From NCBI GenBank assembly GCA_029204225.1, contig CM055092.1, positions 38,885,800 through 38,949,799 of the forward strand: a DNA stretch of 64,000 bases, given 5' to 3'. Position numbers and translations under genes: made by a program. Below the pieces are notes generated by a model that saw only the letters and a program-made list of their open reading frames with translations, had not been told where the DNA came from and made no database searches. This DNA is from Diphasiastrum complanatum (Eukaryota; Streptophyta; Lycopodiopsida; Lycopodiales; Lycopodiaceae). This document shows positions 47,457 to 58,779 of this stretch, one piece after another. The number at the start of each line of letters is the position of its first letter. Positions within the stretch are counted from its first letter, which is position 1.

Positions 47457-48557
47457 ATGACTTCAATGAGTTCATACTTGTTGCAACCAAGTGAGAGATT
47501 GTCTACTTCCAATTATTCAATATGTAAGTTGAGGATGGAGTCCATCTTGATACTCCAAGATGTGATGGACATTGTACTTGGGATTGAGGAGGAGCCTCAA
47601 GTCTTTCAAGAAGTACAAAAACACAAGAAGAGAGCTAGGATGGCTCTCCACTACATTAAGATGAATGTCTCTAATGAGATATTGAGGGAGATTGGTGATT
47701 GTTCTACATCCAAGGAAGCTTGGGATTGTCTCAAGTCCATCTATGAGGCTAAGAACACCTCTAGGCTCCTCACTCTTAGAAATCAAATATTCCAAAGTAG
47801 TCAAAAAAGTGATGAGAGTGCATCTAATTATGTTTTGAGAGTCAAGGATATTCATAGGGAGCTTGAATGTGTTGGTGACTCAATCAATCAAAGTGATCTA
47901 GTCCAAGTCATTCTCAATGGCTTGAGAGATGAACATGACAACCTTGTCCAATCCTATGCCATTAAGGAGGAGCTACCAAGTTTGGAGGCCCTTCAAAGTG
48001 TGCTTATTTCAGAAGAATCAAGACAAGAGTACAAACTCTTGAGGATGGACAAGCTATCACTCAATCATGATGATGGCAAAGTTCTATTTGCCAAGCACAA
48101 AGAGAGGAGTAAGAAGCAACACCATCACTTCTCTAATGACAAAGCTAAAGACCAAGATGGAGAGGAGGAGGAGGATACCTCTCATGCTTCTACTTCAAAT
48201 CTCAAGAAGAAGAAGATCAAGTGCTTTTATTGTGGCAAGAAAGGCCATTATGCCACCAATTGCTTCAAGAAGAAGAATCAACTCAATCAAGCCAAGATCA
48301 CCAATGAGAAAGAAGACTATATTTCAAGTGATGGAGAAGGCTCTCTTATGGCATCAAGCTTCTCCTCTTCCACCTTCAACAAGGATGACTCATGGTATAT
48401 TGGTAGTGGAGCATCTTCACATATGTGTGGCTCCAAGCACTTTTTTCCATCTATTATGCCTTGTGATGGAGTCAAGAAGACCATATACATTGCAAGTAAG
48501 CATGAGTGCAATATTGAAGGAGTATATGCAACATCGAGAAGAATAGGAAGATCATAG
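47457..48557 (+). CDS. Copia family E gag with protease start, open frame
   Basis: 366 codons, uninterrupted. Starts MTSMSSYLLQPSERLSTSNY, continues through the UBN2-type gag (MDIVLGIEEEPQ; ASNYVLRVKDIHRELECVGD; LVQVILNGLRDEHDNLVQSY) and a Lys-rich linker. It carries one zinc knuckle CFYCGKKGHYATNC at residues 256-269. The protease start at residue 313 reads WYIGSGASSHMC: the catalytic Asp of DSG is Gly (GGT at 48402). Gag would form virus-like particles and package element RNA. The frame then runs into unrelated residues and a stop at 48555, so protease function is absent. It is the best preserved retroelement gene in the window and follows its own LTR, primer site and leader. Confidence 0.9.
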   Translation: MTSMSSYLLQPSERLSTSNYSICKLRMESILILQDVMDIVLGIEEEPQVFQEVQKHKKRARMALHYIKMNVSNEILREIGDCSTSKEAWDCLKSIYEAKNTSRLLTLRNQIFQSSQKSDESASNYVLRVKDIHRELECVGDSINQSDLVQVILNGLRDEHDNLVQSYAIKEELPSLEALQSVLISEESRQEYKLLRMDKLSLNHDDGKVLFAKHKERSKKQHHHFSNDKAKDQDGEEEEDTSHASTSNLKKKKIKCFYCGKKGHYATNCFKKKNQLNQAKITNEKEDYISSDGEGSLMASSFSSSTFNKDDSWYIGSGASSHMCGSKHFFPSIMPCDGVKKTIYIASKHECNIEGVYATSRRIGRS

Positions 48558-48580
48558 CAAGAGGAAGAAGGTTTGGGGGG

Positions 48581-49206
48581 TTGTTTAAGCTTGATTGTTT
48601 TGTAGATCCTAACCAATTTGTCATGGTAGCCAAGGAGGACAAATTGAGCACAAATGATATGTGGGACAAGAGGCTTGGTCACATCAACACCAAGTCTATG
48701 GAAGCCACATGTAAGGAGGAGCTTGCTCTAGGCCTTCCAAGATCCATAAAAAAGGAGAAAAAGGTTTTTGAAGCATGTGCTTTGGCTAAAGCACATAGGT
48801 TGCCATTCTCTAACACTATCACTAAGACAACTCACCCTCTTAGGTTGATTCATTTGGATGTACATTTTGCTAGCACAAAGAGCAATTGTAGAGCCACAAT
48901 GTTTGTAATCTTTAATGATGAATCCTCTAAGAATCATATTGGCAAAGATATGGTTGAGATCAAGGAGGAGCTTGATCAAGAGGAGGAGCAAAATCCGAGA
49001 GCTTCAACAATTCCAAGGAGAGCCACAAGAGCAAAGATGGAGCTATTAATGCTCATTTTTGTAGACAAGGAAAGGCAAGTTGGAAAGAGGGGTACATTTT
49101 GTACTTCATTTGTTGAGTTTTGTAATGAAGTCCCTTTGAATTCTAAACTATGGAATGAAAGGTGTTTGTCATATCGACTTACTCTTGAGTGTGCTAGAAG
49201 TAAGTG
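48581..49206 (+). pseudogene. Copia family E remainder, internally deleted
   Basis: The frame shows the pre-integrase domain (MWDKRLGHINTKSMEATCKE; FEACALAKAHRLPFSNT; HPLRLIHLDVHF), then jumps near 48930 from the integrase core to the linker that normally precedes reverse transcriptase (EEEQNPRASTIPRRATRAKM; VDKERQVGKRGTF). Most of integrase and everything from reverse transcriptase on is missing. It is interrupted at 49206/49207 by a MITE. The deletion leaves an element that could only move with proteins from another copy. Confidence 0.8.
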
Positions 49207-49426
49207 TAATAGATCCTAACACCACAGTAGGGCAAACACTAACTGATCCACCCAACCTTGCCTACTCCCTGATATAGAGTAAGCCCCTCCTAGCCCAGTG
49301 TGAGGATTGGTAGCATGTTACTGCCAAGTGTCGGCCACGTGGCACTGACGTGGCCAACTGCACGTTGGGACCCAAGGTTGGGTGGATCAGTTAGTGTTTG
49401 CCCTACTGTGGTGTTAGGATCTATTA
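49207..49426. mobile_element. 220-bp MITE with 54-bp perfect terminal inverted repeats
   Basis: The ends at 49207-49260 and 49373-49426 are perfect reverse complements: inner word CACCACAGTAGGGCAAACAC, outer word TAATAGATCC. The internal 112 bases contain GGCCACGTGGC and ACGTGGCC palindromic words and no frame. The outermost TA could be a target duplication (Tc1/mariner-like). Imperfect AGTAAG words also flank both sides. Superfamily is therefore open. The perfect repeats imply recent origin compared with the decayed host element. Confidence 0.9.
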
Positions 49427-49895
49427 TAGTAAGCATGACATTTTCATTCATAAGTTGAAAGAATTTGACTTCATTTTCAAAGAGGCATATTGTGATCCTT
49501 GTATGAGAATAAGTGAATCATCCTTGAAGGACACTTATATCCATACAAGAGTATTTGGCCTCATTAGTTTCAAGTTCAAAAAGTATGTAATACAAATTGC
49601 TAGTGGTAAGCCATTGTGGACTAGTCAATTGAGGACTAGTCAATTGTGGACTAGTAAATTTGGTATAAATAATCTTGGTGATTGTTTTGTTGACTTGAAA
49701 GATCATATTGAGAAGGAGAACATTCAGGTTTGGAGACTTGAAAATAAAGTCCTTGAGATTCTTGAAGAAGATCGAGTGAGCATGATGAAGAAAAAAGGCA
49801 TCAAGAAGGAACCCGAGAAGGAGCACTTGTATCAAGGAAAAGGAGACCTGAATCTACATCAATATGAAGGCTTGAGTACAAAGCTAGCTTGTTGA
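49427..49895 (+). other. Open frame of unknown nature downstream of the MITE
   Basis: The frame is open to 49892 (about 155 codons after the MITE), with blocks YSKHDIFIHKLKEFDFIF and a charged end (EKENIQVWRLENKVLEILEE). Between 49617 and 49662 the sequence GACTAGTCAATTG repeats, encoding a TSQL repeat. I do not recognise it. It may be a remnant of the interrupted element or chance. Confidence 0.3.
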
Positions 49896-50232
49896 GAATC
49901 TGTGTAAACAAAATTTTGAACATTGAGTTTTTTGGCGCTATGTATTAACTCTAGTTAACTAGTAAACCATGATTTGACAAGGTATTCTCATTGAAACTAC
50001 CTCGATTTACTTATTTTAACTCTACATAGCCTCTTAGCACATCCTATATAATTTTGGTTCGGTCCCTTTGAGCAATGATGAGTTGGAAGGGCAGGCCTCA
50101 ACATCCAATAGCATTTTTACATGCTGCCCGATGAAACATTTACTTATTTTAAAAGTTTTTTGTTTTTTTTAATTTGCGACAAGTGACGTAATGTAGAAGT
50201 CTGATATCTGATTCAGTAGTTCTATTGGTCCA

Positions 50233-52070
50233 AATGGCAACACAAGTGAGAAAAAAAATACTAGCATGGAAAGTTAAGACCTCACTGATACTAAAGGGTG
50301 AAGGTTTATTCCCCTAGGTAGATGGCATAGAGGAAATGCCTACAACATCAGACAAAGAGCTACACGAATGGAGGGAGAAAAATGACAAGGCAGTAGCCTT
50401 GCTATCATCAGCCATCCTGGCTACACTCTCCAAGGCAAAGGAGATGTGGGATACACTGCTCACAAGATTTTGAACGAAATCACGCAGACAAATAATGATG
50501 CTGGAAGATTAGTTGACAAACCTGCAGTGGGACGGGAAAGACCTCAGTTTTTTTGTAAGGAAGATGAAGGATCTATTCCTATCACTACACAACTCTGGAG
50601 CAGAAAATCCAGTGTCAACAAAGAAGCAACTCACTTACCTGTTGAGAGCCTTACCTAGATCTTTCCAGACAACAAGAACCCTACTCGCAAAGGTTCCTAC
50701 CATGACCCTCGAAAAGGCAATTTGTCGAGATTTGAGAGGAAGTCGAGGCTAGAGAGCACCTTGATCACAAGGATGCTTCTGACCTAGCCCTCTACATCAA
50801 CAGAGAAAAGGCAAAGAAACAATTCAAGCCTAAGAGGGAGTTGAATCAAAGACAGGATCGTGATCAGCAAGCAGAGAGAACCAGTAAAGACAAGTGAAAG
50901 AACAAAGGGAGGTCGAAACAGCAAGGTGGAGACAAGAAGACCTGCGTGAGATGCAGACGAGAAGGGCACACAATCGATACGTGTTGACTCAATCCAAAAT
51001 GAGTGTATTCGCTGTCACAAGAAGGGTCATGCAGCCATGGACTGCCGCTGGAACCCAAGAAACAAATCAACACAGAACAGACAGGAGAATAACGATAGTT
51101 CGTCCTATGTCGAGGAGCCAGAGATCTCGAAAATGGGCGAAGAGAGATCGAACAGAAATTGTTCGACTGTCTATATTTGTGCAGATGTGTGGGCAGCGTC
51201 AACACTTGACACACAGGGGTGATTCAGGAGCTGCCTCACACTTCATGACATCAAGACTAATTATGTCTGATTTTCGAAGTGCTGATCCATCAAGATTCAC
51301 TGTTCTTGAAGATGGATCCAAACATCAAGTGAACGGTATTTGTTCACTAAGGCTCAACACAAATGGCAGAGACAGATGACTCGAAAGCATTCAATTTGTG
51401 CCTACACTATAGCAGGACTTGCTTTCTGTGGCAAGAATAGCTAATGCAGGGATGCGTGTGATGTTTTCTGACGAAGCATGCAACGTTGTTGATGCTAGTA
51501 CCAGTACCCTGATCACTCAAGACAAAAAAAAGATAATCTATATCACCTGAAGATATGCTTGTCTACAGATCAAGTGCATCAGACTCATGATGATTCACCA
51601 GACACTCTATGGCACATGAGATTATGCCATATGAACTCAATGGCACTTTACCAAGCAAGCCATCATGGAGCAATTATAGGGGTCAGCATCTCGAATGCGA
51701 ATAATTTGACCACCTGTGATGCATGTCTGAAGGGTAAGATGTCTCGCACACCATTTGTCAAAGACTCCTACAGAACGACCAAGATTCTAGAGTTAGTGCA
51801 TCTTGACATTTGTGGGCCTTTCAATGTGATCTCAGTAGGAGACTTAAAATATTACATTACCTTCATTGATGATTATAGAAAATTTGCCAGAGTGTATTTT
51901 ATTCAGAATAAATCAGAAACACTTGACAAATTCACAGAGTATGTGAATTGGGCAAAGAGATGCCTGGCAACAAAGTGAAACAGATCGGGACAGATTGAGG
52001 TGGCGAATACATCTCGAATCGCTTCATTGACTTTTGCAATGATCATGGTATCATTCACAGAAGGCATTAG
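50233..52070 (+). pseudogene. Ty1/copia family B, second copy: gag to integrase start
   Basis: Gag starts near 50233 (ATQVRKKILAWKVKTSLILK), contains WDTLLTRF and LTYLLRALPRSFQTTRTLLA (shared with 4830), and a decayed zinc region near 50940-51060. The protease reads GDSGAASHFMTSR (51222-51260), keeping the Asp, followed by the SKHQVNG stretch also seen at 5506. Pre-integrase (TLWHMRLCHMNSMALYQA) and integrase start (HLDICGPFNV; YITFIDDYRKFARVYFI) follow at 51559-51978. It stops in the integrase near 52070, where family D Ty3 DNA of opposite orientation begins. Many frameshifts occur in gag. Confidence 0.87.
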
Positions 52071-52361
52071 AGGAGTTCTAAATCCAAAAAAGACCCTTTG
52101 TCAAGATTTTTTTTATATTTTTTCTCAGTTTTTTTTTTACACATGGACCAATCAAAACACTCAAATTTGAAATCTACGTAACGTAACTTTTTGAGTCCAC
52201 ACTAAAAATGGCATAACTTTTTAGTGCTAAGTCCAAATTTAGAGGAGTTTGGTGCATTGGAAAGCGCTCAACAAGGGCTTTCCAATGATATGTCAGATGA
52301 CATACTTTTGAGCTACGATTAAAAAGTTATGGCAAGTCAAAAGTATTAGTGTTATAATATT
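52071..52361 (-). other. Non-coding part of the minus-strand Ty3 element
   Basis: T-rich sequence without a frame, continuous with the minus-strand leader ORF at 52362-52559. Its exact origin is unclear. Confidence 0.4.
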
Positions 52362-52559
52362 TTAATAATATAAACTACATCTTGCTTCAGAACCTGATTC
52401 AGCTACAGCAGAAGCTTCAAGAAGCGGATTTTCAAATAAGTTTTTAGGATTGAAATCTAGGAAAGGTGATTTTTCTCTTTGCAAAGAATCCTGAAGTCTT
52501 TTGAAAAATTCTTCATGAAGTCTCCGATATCTTTCTAGTTGAGCAGCTCTATTTGACAT
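52362..52559 (-). pseudogene. Ty3 family D leader/gag start
   Basis: MSNRAAQLERYRRLHEEF followed by FKRLQDSLQREKSPFLDF and a short acidic end. It sits 50 bases after the primer site, like the MSDRVSRLNDTVSLERNF start at 20587. Only this beginning of gag is present. Confidence 0.65.
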
Positions 52560-52610
52560 GCAATGGGGATGGAGATGGAGTTGTTAGTTTGCATCAACTT
52601 TATGTGGCTA

Positions 52611-52628
52611 TCCTCAACAACGGTGCCA
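52611..52628 (-). promoter_or_regulatory. Ty3 primer-binding site
   Basis: The minus strand reads TGGCACCGTTGTTGAGGA, the same tRNA-Asp-type site as at 20515 with two changes. Confidence 0.75.
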
Positions 52629-52633
52629 AAAAT

Positions 52634-53420
52634 TGGCATATGTCACAATAGACCAACACATAATTGCTATATTTATGTAGTATTTAGATCGTTCTCCAAG
52701 GAGATAGCACTTAAAAGCTGATTAGTTGATACTATATTGACTTATTTCGAATGGAATGGAGTCAAGAGACAATCTAGTTGTCATTTTATAAGCATCCAGT
52801 ACCACTTTTGAAAAAGGTCTAAAAGGTAATGAATGCTAAACAACAGTCTTCCTCTATCAAATTGAAGAAAAAATGTTCTATATGTAAAATGATATCAGAG
52901 TAGCTCGAATGAATTACACTCTGTCGGATTAACTTGTCAGCAGGGATCTGTGTTATGTTCGATGCAGACATATACGTACCGACAAAAAGTTAATCTTATT
53001 CTTGAACTATGTGTTCTAGACAGAAGTCCTCAACAACTAAAGTCCAGTCATAGTTAAAGAATCCAAATAATTCGCAAATATGTTAGAAACAATTATCTTC
53101 GTTACCAACATAGATACAGATCAATAACTCAGTTCCTCAGATAGGGACTAGCAGTTCACAAACATACATACTTCTCTATCAATGACTGTGAAAAACTACA
53201 CCAAGGGATACTTTACTTGAATGCCAAACACAAAGTATTCGCTCGCACAAGCAAAACAATTTTAAGACAGTTCTTTAGATCAACTTTACGGAAACACAGC
53301 ACACGATTGTAATGAAATAAAGTAATGTCTGACCAAAGAATGATTTAAGTAATGTATACGAGATTGTTAGTAGACCCAGAGTCACTCACACTCAACAGTG
53401 CGAAAAACAAAGTTATAAGA
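52634..53420 (-). repeat. Ty3 family D LTR (minus orientation)
   Basis: Matches 19735-20509 in reverse complement with clear divergence. Beyond 53420 the two copies differ and a TC run follows, so the outer border is not defined. Confidence 0.78.
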
Positions 53421-53468
53421 AAACAACCTTAATTGCTCTATTCACTTCTTCAATCTCCAACATACAAT

Positions 53469-53580
<112 letters not shown>

Positions 53581-54029
53581 AATGGGAGAATGACAAGTAA
53601 CTACTTTTATAACCTACGGAACAAACATAAACACCTCTTGGAATTCTTGGTGCGTTGCTCCGTTTATAAATTCTAATTATCATATAAGTTACAAGTACAG
53701 GTAAATTGTACAATTGGACGGTTCATTGTGACAATTTGAATCCAGTCGCTTCGTATTCCAAGTGTCATTTCATTTCAGGAGTTCATGTCCTTAAATAAAA
53801 GACAGGTCCTTAACAATTATACTCGAAAAAATGATGTACGCCTCTTCAAAATATATAGTTGTCAAGCGCATATCCTCATTTTTAAGTATAAAATGCCATT
53901 TTTGAATAACTATACAAATATGTGGTATCACACTACATCAAGATCACTCTTCAAAAAACTAAGTGTGGACTCAATCTCACTCACACTCATAGTAGCTCAA
54001 GATCCATGAGAGTAGAAATTATGAAATAT

Positions 54030-54136
54030 GATTGGACCTCTAAAACATCACCTATTACTATGATTGGACCACCTACATGCCACCAATTACAATGATTGGA
54101 CCATTTTGGTGCACCTGGTCACTTTATGATTGGCCC
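54030..54136. repeat. Short degenerate minisatellite (GATTGGACC)
   Basis: ATGATTGGACC-type words at about 54030, 54062, 54093 and 54127 (spacing 31-34). This is typical of a promoter-like repeat in an LTR, but no LTR is delimited here. Confidence 0.6.
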
Positions 54137-54400
54137 AAATTGACAAATGAAATCAAGAGGTGCTACGTCACTAATCCTCTAGCATCAAGCCAAGTGTACA
54201 TTAGAGGAAATATGGGCTCGAAGAGGGCCTTTCTAAAAGATGTTCTTGATGAATTCAGAACTGTATAGATCTTGGATTGTATGCTGCTGATTGAAGCCAT
54301 TGCTTCTGAATTCGTGTAAACTTGTTGATAGTTAATTGTTTGAATGCTTTAGCCCCTTAGATCTGATAGCTTTTCGGCTATGTCAGACTTTGACAAAGTA

Positions 54401-54413
54401 GTCTTTGATACCA
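54401..54413 (-). promoter_or_regulatory. Possible copia primer-binding site
   Basis: The minus strand reads TGGTATCAAAGAC, one or two changes from the tRNA-Met site, and the preceding minus-strand bases end in CA as an LTR would. No gag can be read below it, so this is tentative. Confidence 0.4.
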
Positions 54414-54589
54414 CTGATGGCGAGAAAAATGCACTTAGAAAATGCAAAATTTTAGCTAAAACTCTCGTGAAAAACTGATAAATAGAATCTCGAACGATTT
54501 GTGAAACTTTTCGCGAAAAATTTATGTTCGAGAATAATTCGTGTTGGATCATGCAGGCTCTGTAACACAACCAAACGAAACGAGACAAA

Positions 54590-54790
54590 TTCTAAATGAA
54601 AATGAAACGAAATGAAGCGAAATGAAACCTAAACAAGCACTGACATTGATTCATGCTGGAAGCACAGATCGCGAAACCAAACGAAACGAAGCGAAAGAAT
54701 TTGTGACAAGATCAATCAAGCTCTGTAACGAGACGAGACGAGACGAAATGAAACAGGACGAAACGAAACGAAATGAAACTTAGGTGAGCT
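54590..54790. repeat. GAAAC-rich degenerate repeat
   Basis: ACGAAACGAAA/ATGAAACGAA words recur in two clusters (54570-54630 and 54670-54780). Confidence 0.7.
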
Positions 54791-57461
54791 CTGAAATTGA
54801 TTTTCCTAATAGCCAAAGTGATTGTGAAGCGAAGCACGAAGCGAAAGGATTCGTGAACGAAATCACTTCTGACAAATTCAAGTATTATTGTTGGTCACTG
54901 CCAGTTATATCATTCCTACAATCCTTCAGAGAGTAGACAGACACAGCTGATCTACGTTGACAGATTAATATAGCATTCAACAATAACAAACCAAGGTACA
55001 AAATTGAATGAACAAGCGAATCAGACACATGAATAATATTAGTTAGCAGCACTGCATGACAGATCCACACAGTGCATTAGCGTGAGAGAAATACAGTTCT
55101 CTCACGAATCATGTCTCACTTACTAGCGGACCTTTGGATCTACTGATCCTCTCAAAATTGTCTCCGCTCACAGGTGGATTGTATTCTGAATATTTTTGTG
55201 TCTTCATCTTGTCTTGCTTACTAGCATTAGACTAACTGTATTATGCATCAAACAGAAAGTATATAGTTCACAAACAATTTTGTGTCGCATCTTGTAACTT
55301 ACAGATTAGAAAGATTAAACATCTACAACTAATCGCGAATTATAAGAGTGGCTAATTAGCCACGATCTAGAGTACCTTCTGATCATGATATCAGATCAGA
55401 TATCTGTACCCCATGGTACTTGGCTGATCTTCTTGGCTGTTCGTGGAGTGTTGGCTGATTCTAACGAATCCCCAATATACTTGGCCAGAGCTACCCACGA
55501 GCACCTCTCATCTTAGACTGAGGAGGTCTCTGAGAAGACGGGATGAACGAAGATTGAGAGCCGAGTATGAGAGCCGAGGAATACTAGCTAATACTGTTGA
55601 TTAGAAACTATGTAAGCCTCATGGTGAATCCCGAAGGATGGAATGACCATGTAGAAACTAGTATTTCTAGGCAAAGTAATAAATTCAAGTAGGCCCCTCT
55701 TAGAAAAGTAGAGTGAGCCACCTTTTGACGGTGACATCTAGTGGAGAGCATAATTCCACTTGTAATTTGTGTAATGTGGAAATGCCACTAGGATGCCACC
55801 TAAGGAGCATGCTGAAATGAGAAGATTTTCCATGAGTTTTGATGCATTCTTGAGCCCCTTGATCATTCTTGTTTCTTAAGTGATGCATTAATGATCTTGC
55901 CCCTCCATCTCCTTTGTGTGTGGTTGTGGATCTTAGAGTGGATTAGTTCCCTTGCTTTCGTAGAGTGGAATAGATTTCATGTTTTTTTGTGGATTAATGT
56001 AAGAATCAGCATTCAGGTAAACTAAATAGGCTGGATTTGTGGAGTAGATCTTGCTTATCCTAGACATTCCAGTTCTCGATGTTCTTGGGATGTCCAAGAA
56101 TCAAGAAATGAGTGTTTCTTGATTCTTGGACTTCTAAAATGCTGTCTAATTTAGTAGGTTTAGTTTCTTGCTTTGTTTCTTGCAGTGATAATGTGTATGC
56201 TAGTTTAGTTTTCAGATTTTAAGATGCTGTCCATTTAGTTTTTGTTTCTAGTTTGTAGGTTAATGCATGTGTAGAGTAGTTTCAGCCTTTTAGAGATCTG
56301 TTCACTTGATATTGCAGCATTAGAGTAGGATTTCATTGTTTGATCAATGGATCTGCACACTGATTTTATGGTTGAACGCTTTGGCATGTATGATTGGCTT
56401 TTTATGCATGTACATTAGTTCAAGAGTGACGTCCCTGGATTGTCCTCTGACAGGCAGGACATTAATACTACATTGATACCAGTCTCCTTCTGCCTGATTT
56501 GGGCCTTGAATAAGAACACTAACTTTCAAGAAAATGCCTAAACGTGCCTGGTGACAGGCAGAAACAGTTCTATACACAAAAAGTAAGAAGCAAAACAGTT
56601 CTATACACAAAAAGTAAGAAGCAAAACAGTAAACAGATTCTAAAAGTGTAGAATCTGCCAACATTTGGTGCACGTTGTTGCTTGGACTCTACACCTCATT
56701 CATCCAAACCTGCTGCAACATTGTTTTCACTTAGATCTCTAAAAAGCATTTCACATATCTGTATACAACTCTAAGTTGACAGTGAACTATTATTCACTCC
56801 GGTAAACATTGTCCATCCTCCACGCATACATCCATCCACACATCCTTCTTTACACCAACTCTTTCTCCCGCTTTCCCAACCTTCCACTTCTCTCTGTTGT
56901 TGCCCCAACATTACTTTTAAGCCATCACCCTCCACAGACTTCTAAACCTTCCTGTTGGGCTTTTCACACACATACTGCATGTTCATCTGATCGTCACCCA
57001 TTCCCCCTCATGTACACATATTGAATTCGTCCTCCCCCACACTTGAGAGAGACACACAAATTAATATTTTGGCTTCTCACCATTTTCACACGATTTCTCT
57101 ATTCAGACTCCTTCAAACCCCCTTTCAAGCAACGTTCCTGCAACTCTTGACAACAACTTCTCCATCTACACACCTGATTGCATACCTAAATACCAACATG
57201 ACCGAACAGAGGATGCATCCCTGAGCCACATACATGGACAGCTCACTAACACAGCCAGAAACCTTGATAGCAACCTGAGCAGACCTGCACACAACCTCTC
57301 CCAGCTGCAACCGGCCTCCAGAGCCTGCACAAGCCACACCACAATCTGCAAATGATCAACAAGCACACACAAGACATCACGCTCCTGCAGACACCCTCTC
57401 AACCGAGTATCCTCCCTCTCACTTCTTGTCCGACTTCTGCCCAAGCTCCCTCCATCAGTTC
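54791..57461. other. No gene recognised
   Basis: About 2.7 kb without a supported gene. It contains a 17-bp perfect hairpin (56092-56131), a 31-base tandem duplication (56564-56625, unit ACAGTTCTATACACAAAAAG...), and a C-rich tract (56800-57450). It may be the untranslated 5' part of the Ty3 element whose gag lies at 59641. Confidence 0.4.
56092..56131. other. Perfect 17-bp hairpin, 6-base loop
   Basis: GTCCAAGAATCAAGAAA pairs fully with TTTCTTGATTCTTGGAC around the loop TGAGTG. It is too short for a usual plant miRNA precursor. Confidence 0.85.
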
Positions 57462-57560
57462 TCGACCGGCTGGCTTGAACACGATTTCGACCGGCTGGCT
57501 TCAAAGCCATCTCGACCGGCTGGCTTCAAAGCATCTCGACTGACTGCCATGAGCACCAAA
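57462..57560. repeat. 25-bp minisatellite, about four units
   Basis: TCGACCGGCTGGCTT units start at 57462, 57487, 57512 and (diverged) 57536. Looser CTGGACCGAGGCTTCTTGAA-type units follow to about 57655. Confidence 0.85.
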
Positions 57561-57879
57561 TCTCGACCGACTGAAAACGCCTATCTCCTATACAATCTGG
57601 ACCGAGGCTTCTTGAATACAACCTGAACCGAAGCTTCTTGAACCAGCTCTGGGCCGAGCCAAGTTAAGTCTTTCAAACAATCTGAACCGCGACAGAGTTT
57701 CAAAATCTGTGATACTGATTAATTGCACTGTCTGAACAGCGCATTCCTTGCAGTTCTGCACATTAACTCCGGTAAAACACCTGCAAACGATCTGGAAGCT
57801 ACACAGGCAAAGTAGCTTATTGGCACGGGGACAACTTTGGCCACGTCCCAATGAGCTACTCACATGTGGAGTCCAGGCA

Positions 57880-58130
57880 GGAGACAACAAATCTCGTGCA
57901 CGAGACTCCACGTCGCTGGGACACTGGAGCGCCGCGCCGGCGGCGTCCGGGACCATACACTGGCGCCGGCATCCGAGACCACACACTAGGCCCCCCGCAC
58001 CGGGCCGTCTGCACCGGTCCGAGATCAGGGGAGACAGGGCAGCGGGACTTGGGTGCCGAGACCAGGGGCGCCGGGGCCGGACGGCGCCCCAGAAAACCAG
58101 GTCGGGACACGCAGGCCCAGGCTCACACAA
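57880..58130. other. Isolated GC-rich block
   Basis: A strongly GC- and CpG-rich block in AT-rich DNA, open in several frames on both strands. That is expected of GC-rich sequence and is not evidence for a gene. No protein motif is seen. Confidence 0.6.
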
Positions 58131-58651
58131 ACATGCGAGTAATTGGGCATTTTCACTATGTATGCAGGTATAAGTTTTTTAAAAATGTGATTATGGAATA
58201 AACAGAGGTATGCCACGTGGCAAAAAATCAGGTAGCAGGCCAGTGGAGGGCGGGCAGGCCGGGCGGGCAGCAGCAGGGCTGCACCTGGGATAAACTGAGG
58301 CGGGGCCAAACCATGCGTGCCAGTAAGATACGAGGCTACACACGATTGAACATTGTGCCCTCTACAGCACTTCCGATCTGCAAACGACTTGCACAACAAC
58401 GTCATTTGGGATCTCCATCCACTATCTCCAAAACGAGCCACGACCTCCAACAAAGCCCTCCACGCCGCAAAGCTAACCACGAGTCGTCACAAAGAATGAG
58501 TTCAAATAACTCTAGGGCTCTTTTCCACGAGTTCAAACCTAGCCCTAACACTAAATTTTTAAAAAAACCCTAGACTCTCAACATCCCTTGACCCCCTATC
58601 TGACTACACAAGCAAAAAAACGAGGCCCTGCAAACCCATCTCCACCGAGCG

Positions 58652-58685
<34 letters not shown>
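58652..58685. repeat. Poly(C) tract, 34 bases
   Basis: An unbroken run of C, a long homopolymer that may be length-variable or partly a sequencing artefact. Confidence 0.95.
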
Positions 58686-58688
<3 letters not shown>

Positions 58689-58779
58689 TCCCTCTCAAAT
58701 TTTGACTGACTCACATTCTACGCCATCTTAACCAGACCACCCTTCCACACCATTCGATTGCATAGCCAGAACTTCAATC

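Noticed and set aside
57588-58173. Overlapping frames of 116-180 codons on both strands
   Set aside because: GC-rich DNA lacks stop codons. No motif, no start context and no splice logic support a gene.
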